Shown piece after piece: positions 37,884-48,125 of a DNA stretch of 64,000 nucleotides (within the stretch, counting starts at the first letter, position 1; every line of letters starts with the position of its first letter). The notes beneath the pieces were generated by a model, which was not told the DNA's origin, did not search any database, and saw nothing but the letters and a program-made list of their open reading frames with translations. The stretch comes from a beta proteobacterium MWH-UniP1 (GTDB lineage: Bacteria > Pseudomonadota > Gammaproteobacteria > Burkholderiales > Burkholderiaceae_A), in contig CP143625.1 in NCBI GenBank assembly GCA_036362785.1, forward strand, positions 435,401 to 499,400, given 5' to 3'. The position numbers were made by a program, and so were the translations under genes.

Positions 37884-39371
37884 ATGCCCCCAGCTTCCCT
37901 GTTGTTTCCTGCGTTCAGCTTGCGCACTGCCTCGCTGGCACTGAGCGCCGTCGTACTGACCGGCTGCATGTCGCTCGCTCCTGCTCCTGATACCCCGCCG
38001 CTGCCGGTACCCGAGGTTTGGCCTGGTCATCTTGAATCGAGCACCGAGGGTGCCCACGCGGGAGAACTTGCCTGGCAGGCCTACTTCACGGACCCTTTGC
38101 TGCAACGCCTCATCGAGACCGCGCTGGAGAACAACCGCGATCTGCGCCTGGCCGCGCTGCGTGTCGAGGAAGCCAGCGCCGCATTCCGCATTCAGCGCTC
38201 GGATCGATTTCCTGCCGTGGGCGTGGGTGCCCAGGGTGGACGCGCCCGCGTCCCTGGCGATCTGAACATGTCGGGCCGGTCGCAGGTGGGCGGCGAATAT
38301 CGGGCCGAGGTGGGTTTGAGCACCTGGGAGCTGGATCTGTGGGGCCGGGTCCGCAACCTGGAAGACGCCGCCCTGCAAAGCTGGCTGGCTTCCGACGCGG
38401 CCCGCCAGGCCGTCCACCTGGCGCTGATCGCCCAGGTGGCCGACGGTTATCTTGGCTTGCGCGAGATAGACGAACGCGTGGCTATCGCCCGTCAAACCGT
38501 CGCGACCCGCGAGGAGTCCTATCGCATTTTCCGGCGCCGCGTTGAAGTCGGCTCGACCTCGAAGCTGGACCTCACTCAAGTCCAAACTTTGCTGAACCAG
38601 GCTCAGGCGCTGCTAACCCAGCTTGAGCAAGCCCGCGCCACGCAACGGCATGCGCTGGCGATGCTGGTGGGCGCCGATCCTGGCCCGCTGCCCACCAAGG
38701 TGCCCTTCGATGAAACGACGGTGCTGGCTGAGCTGCGGGCCGGTCTGCCTTCGGAGCTGCTGGTCAGTCGCCCGGACATCATTTCCGCCGAACACCAATT
38801 GCGTGCCAGCGATGCCCACATCGGCGCGGCCCGCGCGGCGTTCTTGCCGCGCATTGCGCTGACTGGCAGCTTCGGCACGGCCAGCTCCGACTTGAATGGC
38901 TTGTTCGATTCCGGCAGTCGCGCCTGGACCTTCATGCCCACCCTGTCACTGCCCATCTTCGATGGCGGGCGCCGACGCGCCAATCTGGAACTGAGCGAAG
39001 TGCGCCGCGACATCGCCGTCGCCGGATACGAAAAAACCATTCAAACAGCCTTCCGCGAGGTGGCCGATGCGCTGAGCGCAAAGCACTGGCTGGCTGAGCA
39101 GTTGACGATCCAGAGAGCCAACCTGGAAGCGCAAAGCGAACGCGCACGCCTGGCCAAGTTGCGCTACGACAACGGCTCGGCCGCCTTCTTGGAAGTGCTG
39201 GATGCCCAACGCGATCTGCTGGGAGCCCAGCAACAACTGGTACAGGCGCGCCGCGCGCTGCTGTCCAGCCAGGTGGCGCTGTATGCCGCGCTCGGCGGCG
39301 GCACCCTCGCCGCAGCCGGCGAGGCACAGGGTGCGGCCTCGACTCCCGCTTCCACCCCATCAACCCGTTAA
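37884..39371 (+). CDS. Outer-membrane efflux lipoprotein (NodT/OprM type)
   Basis: Trimeric outer-membrane channel of a tripartite exporter. About 495 residues. The lipoprotein signal ends [14 protein letters not shown] (lipobox Cys about 30). The two repeats of the TolC fold are visible: [20 protein letters not shown] in the first, and [20 protein letters not shown] then [20 protein letters not shown] in the second. I use ATG 37884, which puts the signal at the start; the open frame before it is not coding. It is first in an operon with the HlyD adaptor 14 bp on. Confidence 0.9.
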   Translation: MPPASLLFPAFSLRTASLALSAVVLTGCMSLAPAPDTPPLPVPEVWPGHLESSTEGAHAGELAWQAYFTDPLLQRLIETALENNRDLRLAALRVEEASAAFRIQRSDRFPAVGVGAQGGRARVPGDLNMSGRSQVGGEYRAEVGLSTWELDLWGRVRNLEDAALQSWLASDAARQAVHLALIAQVADGYLGLREIDERVAIARQTVATREESYRIFRRRVEVGSTSKLDLTQVQTLLNQAQALLTQLEQARATQRHALAMLVGADPGPLPTKVPFDETTVLAELRAGLPSELLVSRPDIISAEHQLRASDAHIGAARAAFLPRIALTGSFGTASSDLNGLFDSGSRAWTFMPTLSLPIFDGGRRRANLELSEVRRDIAVAGYEKTIQTAFREVADALSAKHWLAEQLTIQRANLEAQSERARLAKLRYDNGSAAFLEVLDAQRDLLGAQQQLVQARRALLSSQVALYAALGGGTLAAAGEAQGAASTPASTPSTR

Positions 39372-39385
39372 GGCACGCCGAACCC

Positions 39386-40465
39386 ATGACTGTCTCCCCC
39401 TCTCTCAAGAAAAAACTCCTGGTCGCTTTCGCTGCAGCGGTTGTTGCCGCGCTGGCCTGGTGGAGCTGGACGAGGTTTACCGACAGCGGCCCGGGCGAAG
39501 GATTCGTCAACGGCAATGGCCGCATCGAAGCCACCGAGATCGACGTGGCCACCAAACTTCCCGGCCGCATCGAAGACATCCTGGTGCGTGAAGGCGATTT
39601 CGTCACAGCCGGCCAGCCACTGGCCAAGATGCGGCTGGAAACGCTGGAAGCGCAGCGCGACGAGGCCCTGGCCATGCGTCAGCAGGCTGAGCATTCGGTG
39701 ACCGCGGCGCAGGCACAGGTGGCGCTGCGTGAAGCCGACGTGACTGCCGCCTTGGCTCTGGTTGGTCAGCGCGAGTCGGAACTGGACGCCGCGCAACGGC
39801 GCCTGACACGCTCCAGCACGCTGTCGAGTGAGGGAGCCGCCTCGATCCAGGAACTGGACGATGACCGGGCGCGCGTACGGGGCGCCCAGGCGACCCTCGC
39901 GGCCAGCAAGGCACAGGCCGCCGCTGCCCGCGCCGCGGTCGAAGCCGCCAGGGCGCAGCTTGTCGGCGCGCAGTCCAGCGTGTCCGCCGCTACGGCCAGT
40001 ATCAGCCGCATCGAAGCCGACATCCGCGACAGCGAACTGCGGTCTCCGCGCGACGGACGGGTTCAGGTGCGTGTCGCGCAACCCGGCGAGGTGCTTGGAG
40101 CGGGCGGACGTGTCTTGAACCTGCTTGATCTGTCGGACGTGTACATCACCTTCTTCCTGCCCGAAACCGTGGCCGGCCGCGTTGCGCTGGGCTCGGAGGT
40201 TCGCATCATTCTGGATGCCGCGCCCGAGTATGTGATTCCAGCCACCGTTTCCTTCGTCGCCAGCGCAGCGCAGTTCACCCCCAAGACGGTGGAAACCGCC
40301 AGCGAGCGGCAAAAGCTGATGTTTCGCGTGCGCGCACAGATCTCGCAGGAGCTGCTGCGTGAGCACCTGAACCAGGTCAAGACCGGTCTGCCCGGCGTAG
40401 CCTGGGTCAAGCTCGACGCCAAGGCCGAGTGGCCTCAGAACCTCTCCGTTCGTGTGCCGGAGTAA
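39386..40465 (+). CDS. HlyD/YhiI-type membrane fusion protein
   Basis: Periplasmic adaptor linking inner-membrane transporter to outer-membrane channel. 359 residues. One N-terminal span (about 10-28), lipoyl-like half motifs ([20 protein letters not shown]), a long Ala/Gln-rich coiled-coil hairpin (about 85-200), then the second lipoyl half ([20 protein letters not shown]) and beta-barrel. This is the family size for YhiI/YbhG adaptors. It lies between the channel and the RbbA-type transporter genes, spaced 14 and 3 bp. Confidence 0.88.
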   Translation: MTVSPSLKKKLLVAFAAAVVAALAWWSWTRFTDSGPGEGFVNGNGRIEATEIDVATKLPGRIEDILVREGDFVTAGQPLAKMRLETLEAQRDEALAMRQQAEHSVTAAQAQVALREADVTAALALVGQRESELDAAQRRLTRSSTLSSEGAASIQELDDDRARVRGAQATLAASKAQAAAARAAVEAARAQLVGAQSSVSAATASISRIEADIRDSELRSPRDGRVQVRVAQPGEVLGAGGRVLNLLDLSDVYITFFLPETVAGRVALGSEVRIILDAAPEYVIPATVSFVASAAQFTPKTVETASERQKLMFRVRAQISQELLREHLNQVKTGLPGVAWVKLDAKAEWPQNLSVRVPE

Positions 40466-40468
40466 GGT

Positions 40469-43231
40469 ATGAGCCACAGCGCGCAGCTCGCGACCGTTGC
40501 AATTGTCCGCCAGGTAAGACTGCGCTACCGCGACGTCATTGCCTTGGATGGCATTGACCTGGACATCCCCGCTGGACGGATGGTCGGTCTGATCGGCCCC
40601 GACGGCGTGGGTAAGTCCAGCCTGCTCTCGTTGCTGGCCGGTGTGCGCATCATCCAGGAAGGCACGGTCGAGGTGCTCGGTGGCGACATGGCCAGCAAGG
40701 CCCACCGCAAGCTAGTGTGCCCGCGCATCGCCTACATGCCGCAGGGGTTGGGCAAGAACCTGTATCCGACGCTCTCGGTCGAGGAGAATCTGCAATTCTT
40801 CGCGCGGCTGTTCGGCCATGACGCGCCCGAGCGCCGCCAGCGCATCGATGAGCTGACCCAGGCCACGGGTCTGTTCAAATTCCTGGCACGCCCGGCAGGC
40901 AAGCTCTCCGGGGGCATGAAGCAGAAGCTGGGCTTGTGCTGCGCGCTGATTCACGACCCGGATTTCCTGATTCTCGATGAACCGACGACCGGCGTGGATC
41001 CGCTGGCGCGTGCGCAGTTCTGGGATCTGATCGAACGCATCCGCGCCGACCGCCCCGGCATGAGCGTGATCGTGGCCACCGCCTACATGGACGAGGCGCA
41101 GCGCTTCGACTGGCTCGCCGCCATCGACGACGGCAAGGTTCTCGCGACCGGCACACCGAAGGAATTGCTGGAAAGAACAGGCAGCCCGAACCTGGAAGAG
41201 GCATTCATCCGCCTGCTCCCAGAAGAGAAAAAGCGCGGGCACAAACCGGTGGTCATTCCTCCCTTGCCGGAAGACGGCGCCGACGATATCGCCATCGAGG
41301 CCAAAGAGCTGACCATGCGCTTTGGCGACTTCGTCGCCGTCGACCGCGTGTCCTTCCGCATCCGGCGCGGTGAAATCTTCGGCTTCCTCGGCTCCAACGG
41401 CTGCGGCAAGTCTACGACGATGAAGATGCTCACCGGGCTACTGCCGGCGAGCGAGGGACGAGCCTGGCTGTTCGGTCATGAGGTGGACCCGCATGACTTG
41501 GACACCCGCCGCCGCGTCGGCTACATGTCGCAGGCATTCTCGCTCTACAGCGAAATCACGGTACGCCAGAACCTGGAGTTGCACGCCAAGCTGTTCAGCG
41601 TGCCCCCGAAGGACATTCCGGGCCGCGTCGAAGAGATGGTGGAGCGCTTCGGCCTGGTGGAAGTCATCGACAGCTTGCCGGCCAGCCTGCCTTTGGGCAT
41701 ACGCCAGCGCCTGTCGCTGGCAGTCGCCATGGTGCACAAGCCCGAACTGCTGATTCTGGACGAGCCGACCTCCGGGGTCGATCCAGTAGCGCGCGATGCG
41801 TTCTGGCGGCTGCTCATCGAGCTGTCACGTCGCGACCGGGTGACGGTCTTCATTTCCACCCACTTCATGAACGAGGCCGAACGCTGCGACCGCATGTCAA
41901 TGATGCATGCGGGCAAGGTGCTCGACAGCGACGTGCCCGCCAAGCTGGTCGAGAAGCGCGGCGCTAAAACCCTCGAAGAGGCCTTCATCGGCTACCTCAT
42001 CGAGGCGGAGGGCGGCACGGTCGCTCCCGCCGGCCCAACCGAGGCCGCCAATACGGCGATTCAGACGCCAGCGACACACACTGAGCACATCGGGCACAAC
42101 GCTGAAGGCTTCAGCCTGCGCCGCATGCTCAGCTATCTGTGGCGCGAAGCACTGGAACTGCAGCGCGATCCGGTGCGCGCCACCCTGGCGCTGGGCGGTT
42201 CGCTGCTCCTGATGTTCGTGATCGGCTTCGGCATCACCCTGGACGTCGAAGACCTGAGCTATGCGGTGCTCGATCGCGACCAAACCACGCTCAGCCAAAG
42301 CTACACGCTGAACCTGGCCGGCTCGCGCTACTTCACAGAGCACCCGCCTATCGTCGATTACGAGGATCTCGACCGGCGCATGCGCAGCGGCGAACTGTCA
42401 TTGGCCATCGAAATCCCCGCTGGCTTTGCCCGCGATGTATTGCGGGGCCAGAACGTGCAGATTGGTGCGTGGCTCGACGGCGCCATGCCGCAGCGCGCCG
42501 AAACCGTGCAGGGCTACGTTCAGGGCATGCACCAGCACTGGCTGCTGGTACAGGCCAGCGAGCGCGGCAGCGCCAGCGCAGCAGGCAATGCGAGCGTCGA
42601 GACGCGCTTTCGCTACAACCCCGATGTCAAGAGCCTGCCGGCGATGGTGCCTGCCGTGATTCCCCTCTTGCTGCTCATGCTGCCGGCGATGCTGACCGCG
42701 CTGGCGGTGGTGCGCGAGAAAGAGACAGGCTCGATCACCAATCTGTACGTGACGCCGGTAACGCGCATCGAGTTCCTGCTTGGCAAGCAACTGCCTTATG
42801 TCGGCCTGGCCATGGTGAATTTCCTGCTGATGAGCCTGCTCGCGGTCACCATCTTCAGTGTGCCGGTCAAGGGCAGCTTCTTGACCTTGGCGCTGGCCGC
42901 GCTGATCTTCTCCTTCGCAGCGACAGGCATGGGGCTGCTCGCCTCGGCCGTCACGCGCAGCCAGATCGCGGCCATGTTCTTCGCCATGATCGGCACCCTG
43001 ATTCCGGCCACCCAGTTCGCCGGCCTGATCGATCCAGTGTCCTCGCTCGAAGGCTCCAGCAAGTTCATCGGCGAGATCTACCCCGCCACGCACATGATCT
43101 CCATCAGCCGTGGCGTTTTCAGCAAAGCGCTCGGCTTGCCCGACCTGACATGGCCGCTGTGGTCGATGCTCCTGTCGGTTCCGGTGATTCTTGGCGCGGC
43201 CGTTTTGCTACTCAAGAAGCAGGAGCGCTGA
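40469..43231 (+). CDS. RbbA-type double ABC ATPase/permease fusion
   Basis: 920 residues. Two ABC ATPase domains: the first (about 10-235) with GPDGVGKSS and [11 protein letters not shown], the second (about 270-500) with GSNGCGKST. The second domain's signature is degenerate ([13 protein letters not shown]), so the sites may be unequal. An ABC2-type permease (about 560-920, six spans) follows. This is the architecture of RbbA, annotated in E. coli as a ribosome-associated ATPase, and of the ATPase of YhiI-RbbA-YhhJ exporters. Together with its neighbours it most likely exports a drug or hydrophobic compound. Confidence 0.88.
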   Translation: MSHSAQLATVAIVRQVRLRYRDVIALDGIDLDIPAGRMVGLIGPDGVGKSSLLSLLAGVRIIQEGTVEVLGGDMASKAHRKLVCPRIAYMPQGLGKNLYPTLSVEENLQFFARLFGHDAPERRQRIDELTQATGLFKFLARPAGKLSGGMKQKLGLCCALIHDPDFLILDEPTTGVDPLARAQFWDLIERIRADRPGMSVIVATAYMDEAQRFDWLAAIDDGKVLATGTPKELLERTGSPNLEEAFIRLLPEEKKRGHKPVVIPPLPEDGADDIAIEAKELTMRFGDFVAVDRVSFRIRRGEIFGFLGSNGCGKSTTMKMLTGLLPASEGRAWLFGHEVDPHDLDTRRRVGYMSQAFSLYSEITVRQNLELHAKLFSVPPKDIPGRVEEMVERFGLVEVIDSLPASLPLGIRQRLSLAVAMVHKPELLILDEPTSGVDPVARDAFWRLLIELSRRDRVTVFISTHFMNEAERCDRMSMMHAGKVLDSDVPAKLVEKRGAKTLEEAFIGYLIEAEGGTVAPAGPTEAANTAIQTPATHTEHIGHNAEGFSLRRMLSYLWREALELQRDPVRATLALGGSLLLMFVIGFGITLDVEDLSYAVLDRDQTTLSQSYTLNLAGSRYFTEHPPIVDYEDLDRRMRSGELSLAIEIPAGFARDVLRGQNVQIGAWLDGAMPQRAETVQGYVQGMHQHWLLVQASERGSASAAGNASVETRFRYNPDVKSLPAMVPAVIPLLLLMLPAMLTALAVVREKETGSITNLYVTPVTRIEFLLGKQLPYVGLAMVNFLLMSLLAVTIFSVPVKGSFLTLALAALIFSFAATGMGLLASAVTRSQIAAMFFAMIGTLIPATQFAGLIDPVSSLEGSSKFIGEIYPATHMISISRGVFSKALGLPDLTWPLWSMLLSVPVILGAAVLLLKKQER

Positions 43232-43232
43232 G

Positions 43233-44363
43233 ATGCGCAGAAGAAACCTGGCCAACATCTACGACCTCGGTGTCAAGGAGCTGTGGAGCCTTTGGCGTGA
43301 TCCGATGATGCTCGTACTCATCGTCTATGTGTTCACCGCGTCGGTCTACACCAAGGCCACGTCCATGCCGGAGACGCTGCACAACGCGCCCATCGCCATC
43401 GTCGACGAGGATAATTCGGCGCTGTCCCAGCGGATTGCCTCGGCGTTCTACCCACCGCAGTTCACGCCACCGGCCATGATCGACTATGGAAGCGTGGATC
43501 CGGGCATGGATGCCGGGCAGTACACCTTTGCCCTGGTCATTCCGCCCAACTTCCAGCGCGACGTGCTGGCGGGGCGATCGCCTGCCGTGCAGCTCAATGT
43601 CGACGCCACCCGCATGAGCCAGGCCTTCACCGGCAGTGGCTATATACAGCAGATCTTCACCGGCGAAGTCAATGAGTTCGTCAAGCGTTACCGCGGCACC
43701 GACGCGCCACCCGTGGATCTGGCATTGCGCGCACGCTTCAACCCGGCACTGGACAAGGCCTGGTTCGGCTCGGTGGTGCAGATCATCAACCACATCACGC
43801 TGTTGTCCATCATCCTGACCGGCGCAGCGCTGATCCGGGAGCGCGAGCACGGCACCATCGAGCACCTGCTGGTGATGCCGGTTACACCCGCGCAGATCAT
43901 GCTCTCCAAGGTCTGGTCGATGGCCCTGGTCGTGCTGATCGCCTCCTTCCTGTCCCTCAATCTCATGGTGCGCGGCGTCCTGGGCGTTCCAGTCGAGGGT
44001 TCCATTGCACTGTTCTTCGCTGGCGCGGCGCTCAGTCTGTTCGCCACCACGTCGATGGGCATCTTCCTCGCCACCCTGGCGCGCAACATGCCGCAGTTCG
44101 GTATGTTGATGATGCTGACCATCATGCCGCTGCAGATGCTCTCGGGTGGCACCACGCCACGCGAAAGCATGCCCGAGATAGCGCAGAACATCATGCTGAT
44201 CGCACCCACCACCCATTTCGTGGAACTGAGCCAGGCTATCCTCTACCGGGGCGCCGGCCTGGAGACGGTATGGCAGCCGTTCCTGGCGCTGGCCCTGATC
44301 GGCACGGTGCTGTTTTTCCTGTCGTTAGCACGCTTTCGCAAAACGATCGGCCAGATGGCCTGA
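43233..44363 (+). CDS. ABC2-type permease (YhhJ-like)
   Basis: 376 residues, starting MRRRNLANIYDLGVKELWSL. One N-terminal span (about 25-45), a periplasmic domain (about 50-175), then five spans with the GAALIREREHGTIEHLLVMP coupling helix. It pairs with the RbbA-type fusion: the start lies 1 bp after its stop. It is the last gene of the export operon; the next gene (phasin) belongs to another function. Confidence 0.88.
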   Translation: MRRRNLANIYDLGVKELWSLWRDPMMLVLIVYVFTASVYTKATSMPETLHNAPIAIVDEDNSALSQRIASAFYPPQFTPPAMIDYGSVDPGMDAGQYTFALVIPPNFQRDVLAGRSPAVQLNVDATRMSQAFTGSGYIQQIFTGEVNEFVKRYRGTDAPPVDLALRARFNPALDKAWFGSVVQIINHITLLSIILTGAALIREREHGTIEHLLVMPVTPAQIMLSKVWSMALVVLIASFLSLNLMVRGVLGVPVEGSIALFFAGAALSLFATTSMGIFLATLARNMPQFGMLMMLTIMPLQMLSGGTTPRESMPEIAQNIMLIAPTTHFVELSQAILYRGAGLETVWQPFLALALIGTVLFFLSLARFRKTIGQMA

Positions 44364-44410
44364 TCGTTAGACCGCCCGAGTGGGCACTCAACCCAGTAAG
44401 GAGTTTGACC

Positions 44411-44874
44411 ATGAGCAATGAAACCATCCCTCTCAACCTGTTCAAGGCGAACCTGGAACTGCAGTTGCGCCTCCAGCGCCTGGTGCAGGAAAACGGCCAG
44501 CAATGGTTGGAGAACGCCACGCGCGCGGGCAAAGACGGCATTGCCGAGTCCGGCACTGAGATCGAAAGCCTGCTCAAGGCCCAGAACTGGCAGGAGTTGG
44601 CCACGCTGCCCGCGCAGGCCTTCTGGCGTCAGTTTCAGCACCAGATGGGTGGCGCGCAGGCACTAACGCAAGTCGCAATCAAGAATCAGACCACACCTTC
44701 ACCCAAGGCCTGCAGCAAGCCATTCAGGACTGGCAGAAATCGGTCACGCAGGCCGTAGGCCAGGCAGATGCGATATTGCCGTTCCAGGATATTTTCAAGC
44801 AATGGGGAGCGGTGTGGGCCAAGGCACAGGACAAGGACGCACCAGCCAAGACAGGTGGTCGCAATGCCGGCTGA
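44411..44874 (+). pseudogene. Phasin, frameshifted near its C-terminus
   Basis: Phasins coat polyhydroxyalkanoate granules. The frame starts MSNETIPLNLFKANLELQLR and is typical of PhaP/Phasin_2 through FWRQFQHQMGGAQALTQ. At about 44690 one base is missing: the annotated frame runs into TTPSPKACSKPFRTGRNRSR and stops at 44758. The next frame gives FTQGLQQAIQDWQKSVTQAV and GQADAILPFQDIFKQWGAVW to a stop at 44872-44874. That is a normal C-terminal half; the whole would be about 154 residues. It may be a mutation or a sequencing error. AAGGAG at 44398-44403 is the RBS. It overlaps the next gene by 11 nt. Confidence 0.8.
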
Positions 44875-45610
44875 GCAACGCACTGCACTGGTCACCGGCG
44901 GCAGCGGCGGCCTGGGCGAAGCCATCGCCCGGGCCTTGCACGATGCGGGCCATACCGTGCTCATCGTCCATTCGCCGGGCAATGCCAGCATTGGCGCGTG
45001 GCTGAAAACCCAAGCCGGCGAAGGTTACGACTTCGCCGCCTACGGCGCGGATGTGGCCGACCATGCCCGTTGCCAGGAACTGGCTGACCGCATCCACACA
45101 GACGGGCATCGCATCGACATCCTGGTCAACAACGCGGGCATCACGCGCGATGCCACGTTCCGCAAGCTGAGCTACGCCGATTGGGATGCCGTCCTGCGCG
45201 TCAATCTCGATTCCGTATTCAACGTGACCCGGCCATTCATCGACGGCATGCTCGACAGGGGCTGGGGCCGGATCATCAACATCTCCTCCATCAACGGCTC
45301 CAAGGGGCAGTTCGGCCAGACCAACTACTCCGCCGCAAAAGCCGGCATGCATGGCTTCACAAAAGCCCTCGCACAGGAAGTGGCGCGCAAAGGCGTGACG
45401 GTCAACACCGTCTCGCCGGGGTATCTGGATACGAAGATGGTGACGAGCATGTCGGAGGAAGTGGTCAAGCAAGTGACTGCCGGTATTCCCGTGGGCCGCC
45501 TGGGACGGCCTGCGGAAGTCGCAGCACTGGTGGCATTCATCGCCAGCGAGTCTGCGGGGTTCATGACCGGCAGCAACGTCTCGATGAATGGTGGCCAGCA
45601 CATGTACTGA
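44864..45610 (+). CDS. phaB: Acetoacetyl-CoA reductase (PhaB-like SDR)
   Basis: Reduces acetoacetyl-CoA to (R)-3-hydroxybutyryl-CoA, the second step of polyhydroxybutyrate synthesis. 248 residues from ATG 44864 (MPAEQRTALVTGGSGGLGEA). SDR motifs are intact: TGGSGGLG cofactor loop, NNAG, and the YSAAKAG catalytic Tyr-Lys (about 154-158). The tail is MTGSNVSMNGGQHMY, the PhaB-type ending. The longer upstream open frame lies over the phasin. PhaB versus a FabG-type enzyme rests on the ending and the phasin neighbour. Confidence 0.85.
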   Translation: MPAEQRTALVTGGSGGLGEAIARALHDAGHTVLIVHSPGNASIGAWLKTQAGEGYDFAAYGADVADHARCQELADRIHTDGHRIDILVNNAGITRDATFRKLSYADWDAVLRVNLDSVFNVTRPFIDGMLDRGWGRIINISSINGSKGQFGQTNYSAAKAGMHGFTKALAQEVARKGVTVNTVSPGYLDTKMVTSMSEEVVKQVTAGIPVGRLGRPAEVAALVAFIASESAGFMTGSNVSMNGGQHMY

Positions 45611-45695
45611 CTGAGGAAGGGCCGCCCAGACGATGTGTCGGCGGCTCCTTTCCATTCATTTTTTCCGTTTCATCATAGAGGGAGTGCCCATCGCC

Positions 45696-48125
45696 ATGAA
45701 TCAAGACACCACGACATCACCAACGGCCGCTTGGGGGCAGTTGCTGTGGGACCCGTTGCGACTATCGGCGATGGCAACCGAGTATGCAGTGGATGCCTGG
45801 CAGCGGTCCATTCTGTATGCCGACGTTCGCCGCCAACGCGGCAACCAGTACCAGGAGCATTTGCAGGAGCAGACGCCGAACGTACTCGACTTCGCCTCAG
45901 AGGTCATCATGTCCGGGCTGGAGCTTCCGCGGCCAGTCAACTATGGCCTCGTGCGCATCCTGCCGCCAGCCGACACGCCGAGCGATCCCCGCAAGCGGCC
46001 GTTCGTGGTGGTCGATCCCCGCGCGGGCCATGGCCCGGGCATCGGCGGTTTCAAACCCGACAGCGAGGTCGGTGCTGCTCTGAAGGCAGGCCATCCCTGC
46101 TACTTCGTTGGCTTTCTGCCCGATCCCGTTCCCGGCCAGACCGTCGAGGATGTCATGCGTGCCGAAGCGGCCTTCGTGCGCAAGGTCGGCGAGCTGCACC
46201 CCGGCAGCCGCGGCAAGCCCGCGGTCATCGGCAATTGCCAGGCGGGCTGGCAGATCCTGATGGCAGCTGCCGTCTGGCCCGAACTGTTCGGACCGATCAT
46301 CGTCGCCGGCGCGCCGCTGTCGTACTGGGCGGGCGACATGCCGATGCGCTATGCAGGCGGCCTCACTGGCGGTAGTTGGTTGACGGCATTGACCGGCGAT
46401 CTGGGCGCCGGTCGGTTCGACGGCGCCTGGCTGGTACAGAACTTCGAGAACCTGGACCCGGCCAATACGCTGTGGAGCAAACAGTACAACCTGTACGCCA
46501 AGGTCGACACGGAAGGCCCGCGCCACTTGCAATTCGAGAAGTACTGGGGCGGCATCGTGTTCCTGAACGATGTGGAAATACAGTACATCGTCGATAACCT
46601 GTTCATCGGCAACAAACTGAGTACGGCGCAGCTGGTGACGTCTGATGGCGTGCGCATCGACCTGCGCAATATTCGCTCGCCGATCCTGGTGTTCTGCTCC
46701 TATGGGGACAACATCACTCCACCGCCCCAGGCCCTGGGCTGGATCACCGACCTGTACCGCAACGACCTGGACGTGCTGGGACATGACCAGACCATCGTCT
46801 ACGCTACCCATGACAGCATCGGACATCTGGGAATCTTCGTCTCCGGCAGCGTCGGGCGTAAAGAGCACCATGAGTTCGCTGAGAACATCGACATCATCGA
46901 CGTGCTGCCGGCAGGCATTCACCACATGCAAATCGATGAGCATCCCGACCCAGTGCAGGAAGGAGACCCAACCAGTGACGTCTTCCTGACGCGGATTCGC
47001 CGCAGCAGCATCGATGAAGTCCGTGAGATCGTCCGTCCCGACCCGGAGAACGATCGCCGGTTCGCGGCGGTGGCGCGGATCTCCGAGGTCAACCTGGCTT
47101 GCTACCGCAGCTTCGTGCAGCCATGGATGCGTGCCCTGGTCACGGACCAGGGTGCGAAGTGGCTGGAGCAGCTGCATCCGCTGCGCATGGGTTATGAATT
47201 GTGGTCCGATCGGCACCCGCTGGCCGCCGCTGTACAAGAAGCGGCGCAACAGGTGCGCGAACATCGCCAGACCGTCTCCGAGGCCAATCCTTTCCTGCAA
47301 CTGCAGACGGAGTTTTCCACCGCCGTCGAACAGATGCTGGATCAATTCCGTGATTGCCGCGACCAAATCTACGCACAGGCCTTTGACATGCTGTACAGCC
47401 TGCCGCTGGTTCAGGCCATGACAGGACAGAGCCTGCACGACGATGCGCCGCCGCGACCCCATCCCAGCGAGACGCCCGAACATCGCCAGTATCTGGCGCA
47501 AGAGTTGACACGGCTCGAAGCGGATATTCACAACGGCGGGATAACCGAAGCCGCCATACGGGCGCTGTTCTTCGTGCTCGCGGCGCGTGGGGAGGCCGAC
47601 GGGCGGCACTTTCGGCACGCAGAGGAACTGGTGCGCCCTCATTTGACAAATGACTTCGACATGCAGGCTTTCCGCCACCTCGTGCGTCGGCAGGCTTTGC
47701 TCATGAGGCTCGATGAGGACGCCATGGTGTCCGCCATCCCCGGATTGCTCAACGGCATAGCGCCTGAGGACATCCGACAGGTAGCGGGAATGATCGTGCA
47801 GGTGATTGGCAGCGGTGATGTGCTGTCCGCACACGAGCAAACCCGACTGGAGCAGGTTTCCACCCTGTTCAAGCGGGCGGCGTGCGAGGCGCAGGCGGCT
47901 TCGGCGCTCGCGATGGCAAGTCCCGCCAATGAAACGTCCGCTGCAGCCGTGGACGGGAACTCGGCACCCGCCATGCCAAGCTCTGCCGGTGACACTTCCG
48001 CTGCGGTTATGGACACGAAACCCCAAACATCCTCGCCAAAGCCGAAGGCGCCTCAGAAGAAAACTGTGTCCAAGACGCCAGTCGCGCTGCGGACAAGTCA
48101 AACACGGCGAGGGAAAGGCAAATGA
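45696..48125 (+). CDS. DUF3141 alpha/beta-hydrolase-like protein
   Basis: About 809 residues, similar in its core to PHA synthases/hydrolases. A lid region (PLRLSAMATEYAVDAWQRSI) and a hydrolase segment with NCQAGWQILMAAAVWPE follow each other; the nucleophile position in GNCQAG holds Cys, as in PHA synthase GxCxG. The Asp and His candidates are YGDNITPPPQAL and ATHDSIGHLGIF. The second half (about 430-720) is helical and unknown. A Pro/Ala/Lys-rich tail (about 750-809) is low complexity. The catalytic activity of DUF3141 is not established; it recurs in PHA/phosphotransacetylase neighbourhoods. Confidence 0.8.
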   Translation: MNQDTTTSPTAAWGQLLWDPLRLSAMATEYAVDAWQRSILYADVRRQRGNQYQEHLQEQTPNVLDFASEVIMSGLELPRPVNYGLVRILPPADTPSDPRKRPFVVVDPRAGHGPGIGGFKPDSEVGAALKAGHPCYFVGFLPDPVPGQTVEDVMRAEAAFVRKVGELHPGSRGKPAVIGNCQAGWQILMAAAVWPELFGPIIVAGAPLSYWAGDMPMRYAGGLTGGSWLTALTGDLGAGRFDGAWLVQNFENLDPANTLWSKQYNLYAKVDTEGPRHLQFEKYWGGIVFLNDVEIQYIVDNLFIGNKLSTAQLVTSDGVRIDLRNIRSPILVFCSYGDNITPPPQALGWITDLYRNDLDVLGHDQTIVYATHDSIGHLGIFVSGSVGRKEHHEFAENIDIIDVLPAGIHHMQIDEHPDPVQEGDPTSDVFLTRIRRSSIDEVREIVRPDPENDRRFAAVARISEVNLACYRSFVQPWMRALVTDQGAKWLEQLHPLRMGYELWSDRHPLAAAVQEAAQQVREHRQTVSEANPFLQLQTEFSTAVEQMLDQFRDCRDQIYAQAFDMLYSLPLVQAMTGQSLHDDAPPRPHPSETPEHRQYLAQELTRLEADIHNGGITEAAIRALFFVLAARGEADGRHFRHAEELVRPHLTNDFDMQAFRHLVRRQALLMRLDEDAMVSAIPGLLNGIAPEDIRQVAGMIVQVIGSGDVLSAHEQTRLEQVSTLFKRAACEAQAASALAMASPANETSAAAVDGNSAPAMPSSAGDTSAAVMDTKPQTSSPKPKAPQKKTVSKTPVALRTSQTRRGKGK

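Noticed and set aside
42139-43308. A 389-codon plus-strand frame overlapping the RbbA-type gene
   Set aside because: Arg/Ala/Pro-rich composition of a shifted frame; the in-frame ABC transporter explains the DNA.
43212-44216. Long minus-strand frame opposite the YhhJ-type permease
   Set aside because: His/Gln/Arg-rich antisense shadow with no motif.
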